10,315 nucleotides of DNA from CAYXRK01 sp964467615. GTDB taxonomy: Bacteria; Hydrogenedentota; Hydrogenedentia; Hydrogenedentales; GCA-2746185. Below the pieces are notes generated by a model. It was given only the letters and a program-made list of their open reading frames with translations, did no database searches and was not told where the DNA came from. Shown piece by piece: positions 1-7,527 of this stretch. Position 1 is the first letter of the stretch. Each line of letters opens with the position of its first letter. The position numbers and the translations under genes are program-made. The stretch lies in NCBI GenBank assembly GCA_964467615.1, contig CAYXRK010000172.1, positions 1 through 10,315 on the forward strand, read 5' to 3'.

Positions 1-2
1 GA

Positions 3-3000
3 TTAGGTAATCTAGATGGCGATGGGATTCCGAACTTTGGGGATCTGGATTCGGACAATGATACGCTCCTGGACGCGGACGAAGGCGCCATTGACACCGA
101 CTCAGACGGAGTCCCCAATTACCTCGATACAGACTCCGACAACGACGGCTTTGACGACGGCGTCGAAGTAGCCGCGGGGACCGATCCGCTCGATGCCGGC
201 GATTTTCCCGCGTCGGTGCCGCTGGCGCCCGCTGCGGTTATCGATCCGGATTTTGACGGCGCGTACGACCTGGAAGTCGCGGATATCGACGGCGACGGTG
301 ACGACGATCTCGTTGCGGCCGGCCGTAACGCCAACCAAGTCGCCTGGTGGGAGAATACGGCTGGCGACGGATCGGCATGGACGAAACACACGATTGACGC
401 GGCCTTCGCGGGGGCAACGGCGATCGCGGTGGCCGACTTAGACCGGGATGGCGATCTGGATGTCGCCGCGGCTGGCTACGACGCCGATACGCTTGCCTGG
501 TGGAACAACACCGCCGGCGACGGATCGAGCTGGAGCAAACAAACGGTTGACGCGACCGTTGACGGTCCTGCGGATGTAGCGTTGGCTGATTTGGATCGCG
601 ACGGATCCCTCGACATAGTTGGCGCACTCGAACTCGGCGACGCGGTCGCATGGTGGTCGAACGTCAACGGTGACGGGTCTGCATGGACGCGGGACGACGT
701 GTCGACTGCATTCGACGGGGCTCGCGCGGTGGCTGTGGCGGACGTGGACCGTGACGGCAGTCCCGATATCGTCGCGGGCGCTCATACGGCGGGAACGGTT
801 GCGTGGTGGGCCAACACCGCCGGAGATGGATCAATTTGGGCCACACACACTATCGATGCCGCCGGGACGGGGGTAGTGTCCCTGGTTGCCGCGGACATTG
901 ACCGTAACGGGGCAATCGACGTAACAGCGGCATATGACAACGGCCTGGGCAGCATTGCCGTATGGCTGAATGCGGACGGAACCGGAACTTCGTGGTTGCC
1001 GGTAGGCGTCGCAAGCGACTTCACTGGCGCCGCGCAACTTCGGGTTGCCGACTTCGACCGCGATGGCGAGCCGGACATTCTCGGCGCTTCGCTGGATGAC
1101 GGACTGCAATGGTGGGAAAGCCAGGACGGCGGGGCGCTGTGGGAAAACAATGCCATAGATGCGACATTCGGTAGCGCGCACACCCTCGCGGTCGGTGATT
1201 TCGACGACGACGGATATCCGGACGTAGGCGCCGCGACGGACGGAACCGATGAAATCGCGTGGTGGCTGAACCTGGACGACGACAACTGCGACCTGTTCTT
1301 CGCCGCCAGCGAACTAATCGGCGCCGATCTGGTCAACGCCCACATGGTGAAGTCGGGCGACTTCGATGGTGACGGCGACGAAGACGTGATTGGCGTGTCG
1401 CACGACGACGACACGGTTGCCTGGTGGGAGAACGTCCACGGCGACGGCGATTTTTGGAAGGAGCACCTCATTTCTAGCGCCTACAACGGAGCAAATTCCG
1501 TTTGCGTTGTCGATTTGGACCAGGATGGTGATCCCGACGCACTGACCACGGCGGAATTTTCGAATTTGGTTACGTGGTGGGAAAACGCGGACGGCCTCGG
1601 GGGGCAGTGGTCTGAACATACGATTGACGGCACATTCATAGACCCTGTATGGGTCGAGTCGGGGGATATTAACGGCGACGGAAATCCGGATGTTGTCGCC
1701 GTGTCAATCTCCGGCAGCGATCTGGCGTGGTGGGACAACAGCGTCGGCGATGCCTCGAATTTGGTGAAGCATCCCATCCCAGGATCGGTAGGCGGCCCCG
1801 CTTCGGTCTCCCTCTCAGACCTCGACCGAGACGGCGATCTCGATCTCGTTGTGGCTTTGAACGGCGCGGGCGATATTCGTTGGTGGAACAACCAGGCGGG
1901 CGACGGCTCCTCCTGGGCCGAAAGTGTGATCGACGGTTCCTTCCTTGGCGCCCGTTCGGCCGGCGCGGCTGATATTGATGGCGACGGCGACATGGACATA
2001 TTCGGCGCCGCAAACGCCGGCGACGAGATCGCGTGGTGGGAAAACACCGACGGGACCGGAACAAATTGGGTGAAAGCAGCACCGTTGGACATCGCTTTCC
2101 GCGGCGCTTGGATGGTGTCCGCGGCCGATTTGGACCGCGACGGAGACATTGACCTGTTCGGCGCCGCGGAAACGAATTCGCCGGGTGGTAACGATGTGGC
2201 GTGGTGGGAGAACCTCAACTCCGATGGAAGCGCTTGGCAAAAGGCCGTGCCGGACGGACGTTACGCCCAGACGCGATTCGTGCATGCAGCGGACCTGGAC
2301 GGCGACGGCGCACTGGATATTCTGGCATCGTCCAGCGCGTATAACGAGATCCGCTGGTGGCGCAACTTGTGTGGCGGCTCGAACCTCGATAGGATATCGA
2401 TAATCGCATCGGACAACGTGACGATCTCTACCCCGAACCTCGGTCGACGTGACGTAGTCGAGGTTACCGGAGGTATCGATCCGGCGATAATGAACGCGTT
2501 CCTTCGATTCGACTTATCTTCGGTGCCGCCGATCTTCGAGGTGAAGCGGGCAACACTTCTGCTCCATCAATACTCCGAAAGCAACGACTACATCACCAAC
2601 ACTCACCGACTATATCGAGTGACGGAAGACTGGGACCCCGCTACGGTCAACTGGCAGACGCGGAATGGAACGGACAATTGGATGCAGCCTGGCGGGAGTG
2701 TAGCCATTCCAAGCCAGATCGCATTTGAGGTCGACGATGATCGCTATCCTTTGTGGCATGACTGGGACGTGACAGGGCTCGTGAACGACTGGCGAGACGG
2801 TACACACCCGAATTATGGGGTTGTCATGAAACAGGACGACTTCGATAACCAAATTGGCGATGAAACGGTCTTCTTTTCTGATATCTTCGACCCTGCTTCC
2901 CATTTGCGGCCGCGCATTCTTCTGGAAACGCGTGGGTTCGGCAAGCGGGAATGTGTCGGCGATCCCGTCCCCGTCAACGACTCCTTCGACGCTGCCCATC

Positions 3001-4601
3001 ACGTTATTTCGGCCGATCTCGACGGCGACGGCGATAAAGACATACTCGGCGCGGCGCACGTGGACGACCTCATTGCGTGGTGGGAAAACACAAACGGCGA
3101 TGGAAGCGCGTGGACGGAACACCCGATCGTCACGCTCGACTATGCGTTGTCCGCGTATCCCGTGGATATGGATTTTGACGGCGACCTCGACGTTCTCGCG
3201 GCCGCGGAGTTCGTTCAACTGCAGAGCGAGGAGCATCTCGCGTGGTACGAGAACGAGAATGGAGATGCCTCTTCTTGGATCGAGCACATCATCAGCAATA
3301 ACCCAGCCGAAATTGGGCATCTGTACGACGCGTACGCCGGAGACCTGGACGGCGACGAGGACCTCGACGTGGTGGCGGCTTCGGTCAACGACCAAGCGGT
3401 CTATTGGTGGGAAGACACGACCGGCGAGGGCACTACCTGGACGCGGCATATCATCGACGGGCCCAACGAGTCGAGATACCTTCGGGTGCTACCGGTCGAC
3501 CTCGATAACGACTTGGATTTGGATGTCGTGGGTGCGTCTACGACAAGTGGCTCCTTAATTAGGGGTATGTTTTGGTGGGAAAACGACGGCACAGGATTGT
3601 TCGGAACGCGGAAGGTAATTAGTATCGAAACAACGCAGAAAGTTGTGGCAGCGGACTTCGACGGCGACGGCGACACGGACCTTGCTCGTGGCCACTCCGG
3701 AGGAATTGATTGGTTCGAGAACGCATCCGGCGACGGCGAATTGTTCCTCGAACACGGTATCGACCCCGCATTTGGGATCATGTTCGGAGTCTCGGCGGCG
3801 GATATCGACCAGGACGGCGACGCGGACCTCATGGGCGCATCGAATGGCACTGGAGAGGTGGCGTGGTGGGAAAACGCCCGCGCTGACGGCACTGTCTGGA
3901 TTAAGCACATCGTCAACGTCAACTTTGGGGGTGCAATAAGCGCCTACGTGGACGACATCGATGGCGACGGGACAATGGATTTTATTGCTGCCGCCAACGA
4001 CGCCGACAAAGTTGCGTGGTGGCCGAACGTTTGTGCCGTAACAACCCCGCCTAGTGGCGAAAGTGAGGGAGAAGGAGAAGGTGAGGGAGAAGGTCAGGGA
4101 GAAGGAGAAGGTGAGGGAGAAGGAGAAGGTGAGGGAGAAGGAGAAGGAGAGGGAGAAGGTGAAATTAGTGATTTAACCGTAACGCTGATGGGGCCGACGC
4201 TTGTCGAAAAAGTTGAGGGCGACAGCCATACGTTCGAGGTGAACGTCACCGGCGCCGTCGGCTCCGCAAGCGTTCAGTGGTATCAAGAAACGGTATCAAA
4301 GGTTTTCCGTCCCCTGTCGGCTGGAACCGGGATGTCATTTTCGCTGCCGAACCTGACGCCCAGTGACGCGGGTATCTATGTGTGCGAGGCGACGGATGAT
4401 CAGCGCACGGTCCGCTCCGACCGAATTGTGCTTCAAGTCGCCGCGACCGATTCATCGACGACGCCGGTAGAAATACCGATAGCTCGCGTATCCATTTTCC
4501 TGCTGTGCTTCATTCTAATCGCGATATTTTTGCGCAACACAAGACGGTTTGGGAAAATTCAGCCGGAGCGACCGGACAATACTCGGAACAAAAGTGTGTA
4601 G
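3..4601 (+). CDS. Giant surface protein with TSP3, FG-GAP/VCBS propellers, DNRLRE and Ig domains (5' partial)
   Basis: The frame is open from base 3 with no stop, so the GTG at 216 is not a credible start and the true N-terminus lies outside the window. Visible order: Asp-rich thrombospondin-3-like Ca-binding repeats (3-215, e.g. DTDSDGVPNYLDTDSDNDG); 14 FG-GAP/VCBS-type blades (about 216-2370), each with DxDxDGxxD followed by an AWWEN-like motif; a DNRLRE-type beta domain (about 2385-2940, containing FLRFDLS and LVNDWRDG); 7 more blades (about 2952-4034); a Gly-Glu linker (4065-4163); an Ig-like domain (about 4170-4440, with VQWYQ and DAGIYVCEA but no obvious first cysteine); one transmembrane helix (about 4482-4540); and a short basic tail ending in TAG. 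I infer a Ca-loaded extracellular protein anchored at its C-terminus, perhaps adhesive or carbohydrate-binding. The substrate is unknown. The gene converges on the recombinase gene with 51 bp between them. Confidence 0.93.
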   Translation, partial: LGNLDGDGIPNFGDLDSDNDTLLDADEGAIDTDSDGVPNYLDTDSDNDGFDDGVEVAAGTDPLDAGDFPASVPLAPAAVIDPDFDGAYDLEVADIDGDGDDDLVAAGRNANQVAWWENTAGDGSAWTKHTIDAAFAGATAIAVADLDRDGDLDVAAAGYDADTLAWWNNTAGDGSSWSKQTVDATVDGPADVALADLDRDGSLDIVGALELGDAVAWWSNVNGDGSAWTRDDVSTAFDGARAVAVADVDRDGSPDIVAGAHTAGTVAWWANTAGDGSIWATHTIDAAGTGVVSLVAADIDRNGAIDVTAAYDNGLGSIAVWLNADGTGTSWLPVGVASDFTGAAQLRVADFDRDGEPDILGASLDDGLQWWESQDGGALWENNAIDATFGSAHTLAVGDFDDDGYPDVGAATDGTDEIAWWLNLDDDNCDLFFAASELIGADLVNAHMVKSGDFDGDGDEDVIGVSHDDDTVAWWENVHGDGDFWKEHLISSAYNGANSVCVVDLDQDGDPDALTTAEFSNLVTWWENADGLGGQWSEHTIDGTFIDPVWVESGDINGDGNPDVVAVSISGSDLAWWDNSVGDASNLVKHPIPGSVGGPASVSLSDLDRDGDLDLVVALNGAGDIRWWNNQAGDGSSWAESVIDGSFLGARSAGAADIDGDGDMDIFGAANAGDEIAWWENTDGTGTNWVKAAPLDIAFRGAWMVSAADLDRDGDIDLFGAAETNSPGGNDVAWWENLNSDGSAWQKAVPDGRYAQTRFVHAADLDGDGALDILASSSAYNEIRWWRNLCGGSNLDRISIIASDNVTISTPNLGRRDVVEVTGGIDPAIMNAFLRFDLSSVPPIFEVKRATLLLHQYSESNDYITNTHRLYRVTEDWDPATVNWQTRNGTDNWMQPGGSVAIPSQIAFEVDDDRYPLWHDWDVTGLVNDWRDGTHPNYGVVMKQDDFDNQIGDETVFFSDIFDPASHLRPRILLETRGFGKRECVGDPVPVNDSFDAAHHVISADLDGDGDKDILGAAHVDDLIAWWENTNGDGSAWTEHPIVTLDYALSAYPVDMDFDGDLDVLAAAEFVQLQSEEHLAWYENENGDASSWIEHIISNNPAEIGHLYDAYAGDLDGDEDLDVVAASVNDQAVYWWEDTTGEGTTWTRHIIDGPNESRYLRVLPVDLDNDLDLDVVGASTTSGSLIRGMFWWENDGTGLFGTRKVISIETTQKVVAADFDGDGDTDLARGHSGGIDWFENASGDGELFLEHGIDPAFGIMFGVSAADIDQDGDADLMGASNGTGEVAWWENARADGTVWIKHIVNVNFGGAISAYVDDIDGDGTMDFIAAANDADKVAWWPNVCAVTTPPSGESEGEGEGEGEGQGEGEGEGEGEGEGEGEGEGEGEISDLTVTLMGPTLVEKVEGDSHTFEVNVTGAVGSASVQWYQETVSKVFRPLSAGTGMSFSLPNLTPSDAGIYVCEATDDQRTVRSDRIVLQVAATDSSTTPVEIPIARVSIFLLCFILIAIFLRNTRRFGKIQPERPDNTRNKSV
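4065..4163 (+). repeat. Low-complexity Gly-Glu codon repeat (homopurine-rich linker)
   Basis: About 33 codons alternate Gly and Glu (gga/ggt and gaa/gag), with one Gln interruption from a single cag codon. The DNA repeats an imperfect 18-base unit (gga gaa gga gaa ggt gag), and the plus strand is almost entirely purine. In the protein it is a flexible acidic linker between the last propeller and the Ig-like domain. Copy number could change by slippage in multiples of three bases without breaking the frame. Confidence 0.95.
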
Positions 4602-4652
4602 CACAGTCGCGGGCGGCAAGAGTCATCACCGTTACGAAATCCGAAATCTGCT

Positions 4653-6224
4653 TCATAATGACACTTGAACATCATTAGATTCTCTGTTGGCCGTCTGGAA
4701 AAGAGCAGGCGGAACTCGAACCAGTAGTTCGCTGAGCTTCGCCAAAAAAGTTCGAACATCTGCTCGATGTGGTCCACCACAGTCATTGAGGGACCGGTTT
4801 GCGACCAATTGGAACACCGGTTTTAGCTCAACACAGACAATTTTCCCGCGTACTTTTCGGTTCGAACTTATCGAATCCAACAATTCTCGTTTTTTCTGAG
4901 GCGATCCCATTTTGAAGGTCAACCAAGCCAAATCCGCCCGTTCGAACACTTGGGACAGCAGGGCGTCGAATCGCGTCTCTCCGCGTTCGACACGGTTTAG
5001 CGTCTCCCGTAATTCAACGCGCTCCGCAAGGAGCGTTTCTTTGCGTTCGGCGAAAGACTCTTTGTCGAGCAGTTGATCGATGAAAGCATCGGTCGTCCGT
5101 TGAAGGCGTTGTTCGAGCGCGTCGAGTTGCAGCCGAAGTCCCCGCGCAACTCTTTCGGCTTCCTGGTTCTGCTCCGCCCCGATGCCGGCGATTTCCATTT
5201 GGATTGCAGTTCGTTCAGCAGGAGTGAACGTCAACGTTTGCAGGTGACTTTCGAACACGGTCTCGACGTTATCTTCGCGGACACTCGTCTTCGGGCATCG
5301 ACGGCCATGGCAGCGGTAGTAGACCCTGCCTTTCTGTCGCTCCCCGGTGAGGCTGCGGCTACACGCGGCGCAGGTCAGCGTTCGCCGGTAGACGAAGTCA
5401 TGCGTAGCGCTCCGCACGGGGGCCTTTCCGTCCAAGACCGCCTGGACCGCATCGAATAGGGCCTTGGAGATCAGCGGCGGATGAAGCCCGGCATACGTTT
5501 CTCCCGTGCGCCGCAGACGAATCACGCCGATATAGAACGGGTTTCGGAGCACCTTCGCCAATGCGCTTCGAGAGACGGGCCCTCCATTACGATTTCGCAA
5601 CCCCTCCGTGTAGAGCTTGTCCAGCAAAAGCACCAGCCCGTATTGGCCTGTAGCGTACAGCTCAAAAGCGCGCTTGACTAACGGCCCGTATATCGGATGA
5701 GGTGTCTTTGGCTTCGCGGCCCCATTGTCCTGATAGCCCAATGGCGCAGGTCTTGGGTAATAGCCCTGCTTCAATCGGCCGTAGAAACCCTTCATCACTT
5801 CCTCGCGTAAGTTGCGAATGTAATCGGACGCGACCACGGCCTGTATGTCTGCGGACAGTCTTCCACCGCGAGAGTTCAAGTCCAGGCCTTCATTCGCAAA
5901 ATGGATCTCGACTCCCCGGTCGAGCAAATCTCCGAGGCGCGCCCAGTCGCCCAAATTACGCGCTCCACGGTCCACTTTGTGTAACACAAGACCGGCAACT
6001 GAACCCTTGTCCAATTGCCTCAACATCTCGTTGAACTGGCGGCGGCCGCTCTTGGCCGCGGTTTCGCGCTCCTCGAACCACTGGGCCAGTGTTAGATTGT
6101 GTGTGGCGCAGTACCGCGTGATCGCGTCCCGTTGCTCCTGCAGCGAAACTCCTCGCTCGCCTTGGCGAACGGTAGATACGCGGACGTAACCGAATACTTG
6201 CTTCATACACGGATGATTCGTCAC
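4653..6224 (-). CDS. Large serine recombinase (resolvase/recombinase/zinc-ribbon type)
   Basis: A 523-residue site-specific DNA recombinase of the large serine integrase type, which cuts att sites through a 5'-phosphoserine link. The N-terminal catalytic domain (about 8-150) begins YVRVS, with nucleophile Ser17, Arg15 and the DR...R motif at Asp85, Arg86 and Arg89. A recombinase domain follows (about 160-265, including GPLVKRAFELYATG and VLRNPFYIGV). A zinc ribbon uses Cys285, Cys288, Cys305 and Cys310. A charged helical segment of coiled-coil character spans about 340-420, as in integrases that control directionality. The length is normal and the protein appears intact. The start is either GTG at 6224, overlapping the upstream stop as GTGA, or ATG at 6206, which gives the more usual short leader before YVRVS. 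Neither has a clear Shine-Dalgarno. It probably mobilises the neighbouring genes. Confidence 0.95.
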   Translation of the reverse strand: MTNHPCMKQVFGYVRVSTVRQGERGVSLQEQRDAITRYCATHNLTLAQWFEERETAAKSGRRQFNEMLRQLDKGSVAGLVLHKVDRGARNLGDWARLGDLLDRGVEIHFANEGLDLNSRGGRLSADIQAVVASDYIRNLREEVMKGFYGRLKQGYYPRPAPLGYQDNGAAKPKTPHPIYGPLVKRAFELYATGQYGLVLLLDKLYTEGLRNRNGGPVSRSALAKVLRNPFYIGVIRLRRTGETYAGLHPPLISKALFDAVQAVLDGKAPVRSATHDFVYRRTLTCAACSRSLTGERQKGRVYYRCHGRRCPKTSVREDNVETVFESHLQTLTFTPAERTAIQMEIAGIGAEQNQEAERVARGLRLQLDALEQRLQRTTDAFIDQLLDKESFAERKETLLAERVELRETLNRVERGETRFDALLSQVFERADLAWLTFKMGSPQKKRELLDSISSNRKVRGKIVCVELKPVFQLVANRSLNDCGGPHRADVRTFLAKLSELLVRVPPALFQTANRESNDVQVSL

Positions 6225-6448
6225 GAATCGGGCCGGAAGTGATGGCCGGATCCGATCGTAGATCGGTTCCGGCGTTTCGTCAACGCTTGGAACTGTGCAT
6301 AACTCGCCGGGTCCCTTGCCATTTCCTTACTCACGTCGGCCACAATCCGGATGAATCGCTTTAGGTCCGCCTCGGCCTGTCGTCGCTGATCCTCGGGCAG
6401 CGCGGTCACTAGTGAACCGAGTTGTGAATCGGGTACGTAAGTGTTCAT
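6221..6448 (-). CDS. Small helical protein upstream of and overlapping the recombinase gene
   Basis: A 75-residue hypothetical protein with an ATG at 6448. It is charged and predicted by eye to be mostly helical (e.g. LPEDQRRQAEADLKRFIRIV), ends in a basic stretch (TKRRNR), and has no signal peptide or membrane segment. I do not recognise the family. Its stop overlaps the recombinase GTG by 4 bp, which suggests one transcript and translational coupling. Small proteins beside serine integrases can be recombination directionality factors or regulators. That is only a possibility here, since nothing in the sequence demonstrates it. No convincing Shine-Dalgarno precedes the ATG. Confidence 0.62.
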   Translation of the reverse strand: MNTYVPDSQLGSLVTALPEDQRRQAEADLKRFIRIVADVSKEMARDPASYAQFQALTKRRNRSTIGSGHHFRPDS

Positions 6449-6467
6449 ATACTCAGACTATCGCGGC

Positions 6468-6480
6468 CTCGCGACGCGAG
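6468..6480. promoter_or_regulatory. 13-bp palindrome, candidate operator
   Basis: CTCGCGACGCGAG has two perfect 6-bp arms around a central A. Its right half overlaps GACGCGAGACAG (6473-6484), which recurs with one change as GACACGAGACAG at 6636-6647, directly over the XRE start codon. A dyad upstream of both divergent genes plus a half-site at the regulator's start would suit autoregulation by the XRE protein and control of the recombinase. This is inference from position and symmetry only. Confidence 0.4.
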
Positions 6481-6520
6481 ACAGAAACAATAAAGCGCCC
6501 CTGACGGCGAGTTGTTGCGC

Positions 6521-6595
6521 CGACGAGCGAGTGTTGAAGTCAAAGTCGCCGCCCCCGGCAATATCTCGTGCCTTCAACGGGGACAAGCTTCGTCG
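6521..6595 (+). other. Structured hairpin 1, 5' of the XRE operon (copy of a repeated element)
   Basis: Pairing on the plus strand: an outer helix 6521-6526 with 6590-6595 (CGACGA/TCGTCG). An inner helix 6532-6539 with 6572-6579 (TGTTGAAG/CTTCAACG, one T-G wobble). Then a T-C mismatch and two further pairs (CA/TG). A small hairpin GCCG-CCCC-CGGC (6548-6559) sits in the loop. The inner helix and the CTCGTGC before its right arm match the hairpin at 8049-8101. The structure ends about 40-55 bases before the XRE start codon and lacks a T-tract, so it is not a simple terminator. Confidence 0.5.
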
Positions 6596-6633
6596 TAGAA
6601 TGAAAACTATAACGATTAAGACGCGCACGCCTT

Positions 6634-7005
6634 GTGACACGAGACAGTCTGCCGAACTACCTGCGAGGCGCGCGTAAAGCGATTGGGTTTTCGCAGAAGG
6701 AACTGGCGTTTCTTCTCGGTGCCGAGACGGCGAGCAACGTCACCCGCTACGAGCGGTTCGCGCGCACGCCGACACTCTCAACCGCCCTGGCGCTTGAAGC
6801 CATTCTCGACATGCCGGTCCGGGAACTGTTTGCGGGACTGTTCGAGGAGGCCGAGAGCGCGACAGCAGCCCAAGCCAAAAAGCTGCTTGCACAAATGGAG
6901 GGTATAACGAGTTTTCAATACTCGCCGGTGAAACGGGCCTTCCTGGAAAACCTCGCAGGTAAGGCATCACCAAAACAGGACGCAACGTATGGAGCACACC
7001 GGTAA
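6634..7005 (+). CDS. XRE-family helix-turn-helix transcriptional regulator
   Basis: A 123-residue protein with a Cro/CI-type HTH at about residues 8-66: LRGARKAIGFSQKELAFLLG is helix 1 to helix 2, and SNVTRYERFARTPTLSTALALE covers the recognition helix and after. A short C-terminal tail (residues 75-123) resembles no domain I know and probably serves dimerisation or partner binding. It starts at GTG 6634, the only suitable start before the HTH, and has no clear Shine-Dalgarno, so it may be leaderless or weakly translated. Its 3' end overlaps the next gene by 17 bp, implying an operon with the RuvC-like genes. It probably represses its own operon and perhaps the divergent recombinase operon through the dyad at 6468-6480. 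It could in principle act like an R-M controller protein, but the methyltransferase lies 2.5 kb away. Confidence 0.88.
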   Translation: MTRDSLPNYLRGARKAIGFSQKELAFLLGAETASNVTRYERFARTPTLSTALALEAILDMPVRELFAGLFEEAESATAAQAKKLLAQMEGITSFQYSPVKRAFLENLAGKASPKQDATYGAHR

Positions 7006-7510
7006 CGACCTGATCCGCATACTCTCAATCGATCTATGCAACCGGGGGGTTGGTTTCGTCGTGCTCGAATCGCCCTACAAGCTGGTCGATTGGGGCGTCA
7101 AGCAAGCGGCCCGTCGCGTAGACGACCAAGAGATTTCGCGAGCGGAAGAATTGATCCGGCACTATCGGCCCCATGTCGTGACGGTCGAGGACGTAGACCA
7201 TCCGATGTGTCGTCGCGGTCCGCGCGCCAGAAGAATCACGAAGCTGATCGAAGAACTCGCGCTCAAGCGCGATACCCGTGTCTACCGTTGTGATCCCCAC
7301 AAGCTAAATGAAGCGTTCGCTGATATGGGCGCCCGGACGAAGCGTCAGGTCGCTGCGGCCGTGGCGCTACGTCTTCCGCCTCTCATCCGGCACTTGCCGC
7401 CCGTGCGCAAACCGTGGATGAGCGAAGACCCGCGAACCAGCATCTTCGATGCGGCGTCCTACGCGATGACCTTCCTTCGCGAACGCAGCCGTGACGTAGC
7501 CTCGAACTAA
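6989..7510 (+). CDS. RuvC-like (RNase H fold) nuclease/resolvase, divergent copy 1
   Basis: A 173-residue protein with the fold pattern of RuvC Holliday-junction resolvases. A first strand carries Asp15 (ILSIDLCNRGVGFVVLE). An acidic end of a central strand carries Glu67 (HVVTVEDVDHP), with extra acids Asp68 and Asp70. A DPHKLNEAF...KRQVAAAVALRL segment resembles the RuvC KK/GxG...K-Q region. A final FDAASYAM helix carries Asp154. The usual DPG after the first Asp is DLCN here, and the family position often written DAAD reads DAAS, so it has diverged though the core acids remain. ATG 6989 has AGGA (6977-6980) eight bases upstream and overlaps the XRE gene, supporting coupled translation. The RuvC assignment comes from motif pattern, so nuclease activity on junctions or other branched DNA is inferred. 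Confidence 0.78.
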   Translation: MEHTGNDLIRILSIDLCNRGVGFVVLESPYKLVDWGVKQAARRVDDQEISRAEELIRHYRPHVVTVEDVDHPMCRRGPRARRITKLIEELALKRDTRVYRCDPHKLNEAFADMGARTKRQVAAAVALRLPPLIRHLPPVRKPWMSEDPRTSIFDAASYAMTFLRERSRDVASN

Positions 7511-7527
7511 TTCTTTACCTTCACTCT

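Larger units (their letters stand above)
6449..6633. promoter_or_regulatory. Divergent intergenic region between recombinase operon and XRE operon
   Basis: These 185 bases separate two divergent transcription units and should carry promoters for both. They hold a perfect 13-bp dyad (6468-6480), a structured hairpin (6521-6595), and an A/T-richer stretch (6598-6620) with TATAAC at 6608-6613 that could be a -10 element for the XRE gene, although no good -35 is seen at 17-18 bp. No gene is convincing inside it. The short open frames crossing it have no family-like features. Confidence 0.6.

Noticed and set aside
216..218. GTG as the start of the surface protein
   Set aside because: The same frame continues upstream to the window edge with Ca-binding repeats, so the gene begins outside the window.
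782..2218. Long minus-strand open frames (782-1471 and 1481-2218) opposite the surface gene
   Set aside because: They mirror the periodic Asp-Gly-rich coding strand, are Ser/Pro-rich without domain features, and follow the repeat period of the real gene.
2854..3558. Plus-strand open frame of 234 codons in another frame of the surface gene
   Set aside because: Its composition is Thr/Arg/Ser-rich and irregular, and it is a shadow of the propeller repeats.
4065..4163. CRISPR-like repeat
   Set aside because: It is a coding, contiguous low-complexity repeat with no spacers.
5073..6189. Several plus-strand open frames opposite the recombinase gene
   Set aside because: The minus-strand frame has clear catalytic and zinc-ribbon motifs. 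The opposite frames have none.
6441..6677. 78-codon plus-strand open frame across the divergent intergenic region
   Set aside because: It has no ribosome-binding site or family features and overlaps the dyad, the hairpin and the start of the XRE gene.
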